The position numbers and the translations under genes are program-made. A model generated the notes under the pieces. That model was not told where the DNA came from. It saw only the letters and a list, made by a program, of their open reading frames with translations, and did not search any database. A DNA stretch of 64,000 nucleotides from positions 1 to 64,000 of the forward strand of contig NZ_JAIXPP010000020.1 in assembly GCF_027486195.1 (NCBI RefSeq). The letters are read 5' to 3'. The DNA comes from Novosphingobium sp. GTDB taxonomy: Bacteria > Pseudomonadota > Alphaproteobacteria > Sphingomonadales > Sphingomonadaceae. This document shows, one piece after another, positions 59,531 through 64,000 of this stretch (positions within the stretch are counted from its first letter, which is position 1; every line of letters starts with the position of its first letter).

Positions 59531-60837
59531 TACGCAGCCTGTGGCTGCGGCTGGTCCTCGCGCAGGTTGCCATCGCGTTCGTTCTGGCGCTTGGCCTGCC
59601 CTTCATTGTCAATCGCACGATCCGCGAGATCGGCGATGACCTGACCCAGCGCCTGCTGAGCGGCGAGGCGGCGGAATACCTTGCCGCGCAAAGGGCGGGT
59701 ACTGTGCAGACGGCGAACAGCCCGAAGGCGGGCGCGATCGCGCTTTACATGGCGCAAGGCCATCACTTGCGCAGGCTTTCCGGGCCGGACATTACGGACC
59801 TCTCCGCACTGACACCGGCACGGCTATCGCGGGAGGGGTTCTACCATGGCCCGCATTCCGATTTCCTGACGCGGCCGATCGGGCCCGGCCAGACGCTGGT
59901 TGTCGCGGAAGACCGGCAGCATCCGGCTGTCCTGCACGACGATATCGTCGCGTATTTCCTCGATCGCTTCATCGTGATCGTGCCGATTGCGCTGGTCTGC
60001 TCGACCCTGGCGAGCCTGTGGGCGCTGGCGCGGGCGATCAGGCCGATCAAGCAAGCGGCGAGGGATGCGCGGGCGCTCGATCCGATCCGCCCCGGGACGG
60101 CGCGCCTGCGCGAGGATATCGTGCCGACCGAGATCGAGCCGCTGGTGCACACGGCCAACGAACTGCTGGACCGCGCCGTATCCGGCTACGAGCGCGAACG
60201 CGTGTTTGCGGCGACGGTTGTCCACGAACTGCGCACCGCGCTTTCGACGATCAGCCTGCGGACCGAGCTGCTGCCGGGCGGAGAACCGCGCGACAAGGTG
60301 GTCGAGGCCGTGGCGCACGCCAACGAGGTGGTGACCCAGATGCTGGGGCTCCACGGGCGCGAGGAAGAACTGATCCGGGGGAAGCCGCGCGCGGTCTCGG
60401 CCGCGGCGCAGGATGTAATCGACGATCTTGGCGGGCTGATCCGGTCTTCCGGCCATGGCCCGGTCAGCCTGCGCTGCGTGGACAGCGGACCGGCCCGCCT
60501 CGCACCGGACGCGCTGGTCCGGATCACGGTTGCCAACATTGTCGAGAACGCGTTGCGGCACACGCCGGCGGGCGCCGGGATCACGATCCTGTGCGATGAT
60601 GCGGCGGCGACGGTGGTTGTGGCCGATAGCGGCCCCGGCATCCGGATGCGCAGCGGATCGGACGGGCGCAAGATCTATTCCCGCGCCGACGGATCGCCAT
60701 CGCGCGGTTCGGGTCTGGGCATCGCGATTGTCACGCGGCTGATCGAAACGGCGGGCGGCTCGATCGCATTCGGGACGAGCGAAGCAGGCGGAGCGGCGGT
60801 TACCCTGTGCTATCCGGCGGCGCAGGAGCGAGGCTAG
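59527..60837 (+). CDS. Sensor histidine kinase
   Basis: 436 residues from GTG 59527. Membrane helix 1 at about 7-28, a periplasmic loop of about 115 residues, helix 2 at about 146-168, HAMP-like linker, then HisKA with 'VVHELRTALSTISLRTELL' (His233; the usual Pro after RT is Ala), N-box 'NIVENALRHTPAG', 'VADSGPGIRM' and 'GSGLGIAIVTRLIE'. It should phosphorylate the coupled OmpR-type regulator in response to an envelope signal. Its stop overlaps the convergent outer-membrane lipoprotein stop by four bases. Confidence 0.9.
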   Translation: MIRSLWLRLVLAQVAIAFVLALGLPFIVNRTIREIGDDLTQRLLSGEAAEYLAAQRAGTVQTANSPKAGAIALYMAQGHHLRRLSGPDITDLSALTPARLSREGFYHGPHSDFLTRPIGPGQTLVVAEDRQHPAVLHDDIVAYFLDRFIVIVPIALVCSTLASLWALARAIRPIKQAARDARALDPIRPGTARLREDIVPTEIEPLVHTANELLDRAVSGYERERVFAATVVHELRTALSTISLRTELLPGGEPRDKVVEAVAHANEVVTQMLGLHGREEELIRGKPRAVSAAAQDVIDDLGGLIRSSGHGPVSLRCVDSGPARLAPDALVRITVANIVENALRHTPAGAGITILCDDAAATVVVADSGPGIRMRSGSDGRKIYSRADGSPSRGSGLGIAIVTRLIETAGGSIAFGTSEAGGAAVTLCYPAAQERG

Positions 60838-62294
60838 CGGACCTCTTGTCCCTGCCCATCATCGGATTGGCCATTGGCCTGATAGAGCGCAACCGTATCG
60901 ACCAGCCGCGATGCCCACGCCGCCGTGCGCTGCAGGCGGGCCTGCTGGAGCGCCGCCTGCGCCTGCAGGAGCGCGAAGGAACCGACCTCGCCAAGCTGCT
61001 GCTGGCGCTGCGTGAAGACATAGGACTGTTCGGCTGCGGCAAGCGCCCGCACCGATGCGTCTTCGGTCCGCGCATCGGCCTGCAGGCCGTTGATCGCATC
61101 CGACACATCGACAAAGGCCTGCAACACCACCGAGCGGTATTGCGCCTTGCTTTCCTCGAGCAGGGCCTCGGCAGCCTGCTGCTGCCGGCGCAGCGCTCCG
61201 GCATGGAACACCGGCGCCGTCACCCCGCCGACCAGCGACCAGAAGGCGTTCCCATCCTGGAACATATTGGAAAAGGTCTGCGCGGCGCCGCCGGCGCTCG
61301 CCGTCAGCAGGAACGAGGGAAACCTTGCGGCGACCGCGGCGCGGGCATCTGCGGCGGCGCCTTCCACGGCGGCAGCGGCGGCCTGCACATCGGGCCGGGC
61401 GCGCACGACAGCAGCAGGCAGGGCGACGGGCACGTGCGCGGGCAGCACGAAGCAGGTGCTGGAGGGCAGCGCGGGCAGATCCTCGCCCGGGGCGCGGCCG
61501 AGCAGCGCGGCGACCAGCGCGCGCTGGTGCGCTTCGCTGCGCTGCAAGGCCGGAAGCGCGGCCTCGGCAGCGGCGAGCGCGGCTTCCTGCGCGGCGACAT
61601 CCGCATCACCGGCTTCCCCCAGCGCGCGGCGCTTGCGCGTCATCTCCAGCATCTGCCGGGCCGAACCGATCGAGGCCTCGGTCGCCGCGATCTGATCGGC
61701 AAGGGCCGCGCGGCTGACCACAGCGACCACGAGATTGGCGGCAAGGCTCTGGCGCGCAGCGAGGAGGTGCGCGGCGGCGACCTTGGCCGTAGCCCGCGCC
61801 GATTGCCGCCGCGCGCGCAGACCGCCGAACAGATCGAGCGGGTAGCTCACTGTCACTTGCGCAGTGTGCAGCGAATAGAGCAGCTGCGAGCCGTCTGCGA
61901 GGGGGGACTGCAGCGCGGCGGGGCTGCGCGCGCGCTGTGCGGAGTAGGACACGTCGACGCCGGGGGCGAGCGCCGCGCCGGCCACCCCGGCCTGCGCCTG
62001 CGCCGCGCGTAAGGCGGCATCGGCGGCCGCGATGTCGTTGCTGCCCGCTAGGCCCTGATCGACCAGCTGGTCCAGATCGGAGCAGCCGAATGCCTGCCAC
62101 CATGCGCGCGGGGTTGTCTCGCCCACGGTGAAGGTCTGGGCTGGAACCGCATTGCCGACCGTGGCCGACGTGGGCGCGCCGGCACCGGCCACCGCAGGCA
62201 GGCGGGCGTGGGGATCAGCATCACCGATCCCCGTGCAGCCTGCCACCAGCGCGCAGACGGCAACAGGTAGGGCAAATCGCAAGCGAGCGTTCAT
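60834..62294 (-). CDS. Outer-membrane efflux lipoprotein, NodT family (second RND system)
   Basis: 486 residues from ATG 62294, ATGA overlap with the permease gene. Lipoprotein signal 'MNARLRFALPVAVCALVAGC' with lipobox VAGC. 'WWQAFGCSDLDQLVDQGLAGSNDIAAADAALRAAQAQAG' is the standard NodT opening, followed by two OEP halves ('DVAAQEAALAAAEAALPALQ', 'LLEESKAQYRSVVLQAFVDVSDAINGL'). It should be the outer-membrane channel of the second pump. Confidence 0.92.
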   Translation of the reverse strand: MNARLRFALPVAVCALVAGCTGIGDADPHARLPAVAGAGAPTSATVGNAVPAQTFTVGETTPRAWWQAFGCSDLDQLVDQGLAGSNDIAAADAALRAAQAQAGVAGAALAPGVDVSYSAQRARSPAALQSPLADGSQLLYSLHTAQVTVSYPLDLFGGLRARRQSARATAKVAAAHLLAARQSLAANLVVAVVSRAALADQIAATEASIGSARQMLEMTRKRRALGEAGDADVAAQEAALAAAEAALPALQRSEAHQRALVAALLGRAPGEDLPALPSSTCFVLPAHVPVALPAAVVRARPDVQAAAAAVEGAAADARAAVAARFPSFLLTASAGGAAQTFSNMFQDGNAFWSLVGGVTAPVFHAGALRRQQQAAEALLEESKAQYRSVVLQAFVDVSDAINGLQADARTEDASVRALAAAEQSYVFTQRQQQLGEVGSFALLQAQAALQQARLQRTAAWASRLVDTVALYQANGQSDDGQGQEVR

Positions 62295-64000
62295 GCCGGC
62301 TCCCCTTGTTCGGAGTAGTGGCCGATATCGCGCCCGTGAGGCCCGCGATCTTCGGGCGGCAGGTGGAGCGAGAAGCGCTCGACGAGGGCGGGCAGGACCA
62401 GCAGGATCAGCAGCGGTGCAAGCGCCATGCCGCCGACGACCACCAGCGCCAGCGGTTTCTGCACCTGGCTGCCGATCCCGTTCGACAGGGCCGCCGGCAG
62501 CAGCCCGATGGCCGCGACAAGGCAAGTCATCAGGACAGGCCGCATGGCGTTTGCCGTGGCGCGGCGGACCGCGACGTGCCGTGTCGCGCCATCATCGACG
62601 ACCTGGTTGAAGGTCGTGACGATGAGGATCCCGTCCATCACCGCGATCCCGAACAGCGCGACGAAGCCGATCGCCGCTGAGATGCTGAAGGCGGTTCCCG
62701 TGAGCGCCAGCGCGAGGACGCCGCCAACGATCGCCATGGGGATGGCGGAAAAGGCGAGCAGCGTATCGCGGATCGAGCCGAAGTTGGCGTAGAGCAGGAT
62801 CAGGATGAGGATCAGGCTGATCGGCACCACGATTTCGAGCCGGGCAATCGCGTTCTGCAGATTGTCGAGCTCGCCTGCCCATTCGAGGTGGTAGCCCGGC
62901 GGGATCGTGACATGCGCCTTGATCCGCGCCTTCGCCTCCGCAACCACGCTGCCGAGATCGCGTCCGCGCACGCTGAACTTGATCGGGATGTAGCGTTCCT
63001 GATGCTCGCGGTAGATGAACGAAGCGCCGGTGGTGAGGTGGATGTTCGCTACTTCCGACAGGGGAACCTGGATCATGCCTTTCCCATCAGGCGATGGTGC
63101 GCCCACGGTGATCTGGCGGATGGCTTCGAGCGAATTGCGCTGATCGGCACGCAGGCGGACGACGATCGGGAAATGCCGGTCGGTTCCGGGCTCGTAGAGC
63201 TGGGCGGTGCTGCTTCCGCCGATGGCGGCGGCCACGGTCTGGTTGATATCGTCGGGCGTCAGGCCATAGCGCGAGGCGCGGGCAAGATCGACGTCGATCC
63301 GGACCGTAGGCTGGCCGAGGGACTCGAACACGCCGAGATCGGCGATGCCCTGGACCTTCGCCATTTCGGCCTTGATCGCCCCCGCCGTCTTTTCGAGCGT
63401 GGCGAGATCGGGGCCATAGAGCTTGATCGAATTTGCGCCCTTCACGCCGGAGGCGGCCTCTTCCACGTTGTCTTCGATGACCTGCGAGAACGAGAAATCG
63501 ACCCCCGGAAAGCGGCTGTGGAGATGGCCCGACATATCGTCGACCAGCTTTTCCTTGGTCATGCCTGCCGGCCATTCGCTGCTCGGCTTGAGCGGCACGA
63601 AGTACTCGGCGTTGAAGAAGCCGGTGGCGTCGGTGCCATCGTCAGGCCGGCCATGGGCCGAGAGAACCGATTCGATTTCAGGATAGCGCGCAAGATCGCG
63701 CCGGATGGCGTTGACGACCGGCTGCCCCGCCTCAAGGCTGATCGAGGCAGGCAGGCTGGCGCGGATGTAGAGGTTGCCTTCCTCCAGATGCGGCAGGAAC
63801 TCGACGCCGAGTGCCCTGACGCCAAACCCGGCCAGCACCAGCGCGATGGCCGCACCGCCGAAGGTGAGCACGCGGTTGGCCTGGGCAAAGGCCGCAGCCG
63901 GTTCGTAGATTCGCCGCAGCCACGCGACCAGCTTCGTCTCGACCTCGGACAGGCGGTCCGGCAGCAGGATGGCGGCGAGGACCGGGGTGACCGTGAACGT
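62291..64000 (-). CDS. RND efflux permease, CzcA/CusA-like, 5' partial
   Basis: C-terminal part of the pump. The frame stays open to the window edge, so the start lies beyond 64000; an internal Met at 63871 is not the start. Seen: 'VEFLPHLEEGNLYIRASLPASISLEAG' (HME-type: the EEG of CzcA-like proteins), 'YGLTPDDINQTVAAAIGG', 'YREHQERYIPIKFSVRGRDLGS', and the C-terminal six-helix block with 'FVALFGIAVMDGILIVTTFNQ'. The heavy-metal efflux class is favoured over drug efflux. The adaptor gene is not in view and is probably upstream, off the window. Confidence 0.9.
   Translation of the reverse strand, partial: TFTVTPVLAAILLPDRLSEVETKLVAWLRRIYEPAAAFAQANRVLTFGGAAIALVLAGFGVRALGVEFLPHLEEGNLYIRASLPASISLEAGQPVVNAIRRDLARYPEIESVLSAHGRPDDGTDATGFFNAEYFVPLKPSSEWPAGMTKEKLVDDMSGHLHSRFPGVDFSFSQVIEDNVEEAASGVKGANSIKLYGPDLATLEKTAGAIKAEMAKVQGIADLGVFESLGQPTVRIDVDLARASRYGLTPDDINQTVAAAIGGSSTAQLYEPGTDRHFPIVVRLRADQRNSLEAIRQITVGAPSPDGKGMIQVPLSEVANIHLTTGASFIYREHQERYIPIKFSVRGRDLGSVVAEAKARIKAHVTIPPGYHLEWAGELDNLQNAIARLEIVVPISLILILILLYANFGSIRDTLLAFSAIPMAIVGGVLALALTGTAFSISAAIGFVALFGIAVMDGILIVTTFNQVVDDGATRHVAVRRATANAMRPVLMTCLVAAIGLLPAALSNGIGSQVQKPLALVVVGGMALAPLLILLVLPALVERFSLHLPPEDRGPHGRDIGHYSEQGEPA

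Noticed and set aside
63871..64000. Internal Met at 63871 as the start of a short RND protein
   Set aside because: The frame remains open to the window edge with RND-like sequence (VTPVLAAILLPDRLSE), so the gene is simply truncated.

Overview
The window looks like chromosomal DNA from an aerobic, GC-rich alphaproteobacterium of the Sphingomonadales, most likely close to Novosphingobium or Sphingobium. This is inferred from gene content, not from a marker gene. The supporting signs are two sphingomonad-style TonB-dependent receptors with an 'IVVTAxRR' plug start, many dehydrogenases, Rieske oxygenases and a P450, short REP-type palindromes between genes, and very tight operons with ATGA/GTGA overlaps. 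I see no rRNA, tRNA, CRISPR array, transposase or integrase.

Layout. 1-5320: a tripartite RND efflux operon (adaptor cut by the window edge, permease, outer-membrane lipoprotein). 5754-7687 (minus): btaA-btaB for phosphorus-free betaine lipid (DGTS), with an 18-bp Pho-box-like site just upstream of btaA, and a divergent TonB receptor (7900-10281). 10282-11942: a gene-poor stretch with a hairpin and an AT-rich patch. 12000-29919: a large catabolic locus holding an SDR, a GntR/FCD regulator, a KstD-like flavoprotein, a minus-strand peptidase operon (S9, gamma-glutamyltransferase-like, DUF885), a divergent M20 amidohydrolase with a GPH-type transporter, an EthD protein, and a TonB receptor operon with a DUF1080 protein, a GMC dehydrogenase and its Tat-signal small subunit. 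Four composite operator-like sites of one architecture sit before its transcription units, so it looks like one regulon of the local GntR protein. The enzymes suggest uptake and oxidative opening of a glycosylated or amide/peptide-conjugated compound.

30043-36959 (minus): a compact eight-gene operon joining an SPFH protein, two zinc-ribbon DUF4178 proteins, a 47-residue membrane protein, DUF350, a membrane-anchored aminopropyltransferase, a Tat/lipoprotein flavin oxidoreductase and a SpeD-type AdoMet decarboxylase. It is a good candidate for a membrane-stress/polyamine system. 37045-40812 (minus): M24 peptidase, class III aminotransferase, DUF3237 and CMD-like proteins. 41421-42622: a convergent pair of a permuted NlpC/P60 (YiiX-like) protein and an unrecognised protein, possibly sharing an operator that includes a perfect 26-bp palindrome.

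43016-51578: SDR and carboxylesterase (minus) divergent from a P450, two Rieske oxygenase alpha subunits and a TPR protein (plus). 51781-57489: an ACC deaminase locus (acdS, a divergent Lrp-type regulator, an amino acid permease, a CoA-transferase) followed by split DUF1214 and DUF1254 proteins. 57621-64000: a methyltransferase, an OmpR-type two-component system, and a convergent second RND efflux operon (outer-membrane lipoprotein plus a permease cut by the right edge). REP-like inverted repeats cluster between 42.8 and 53.6 kb.
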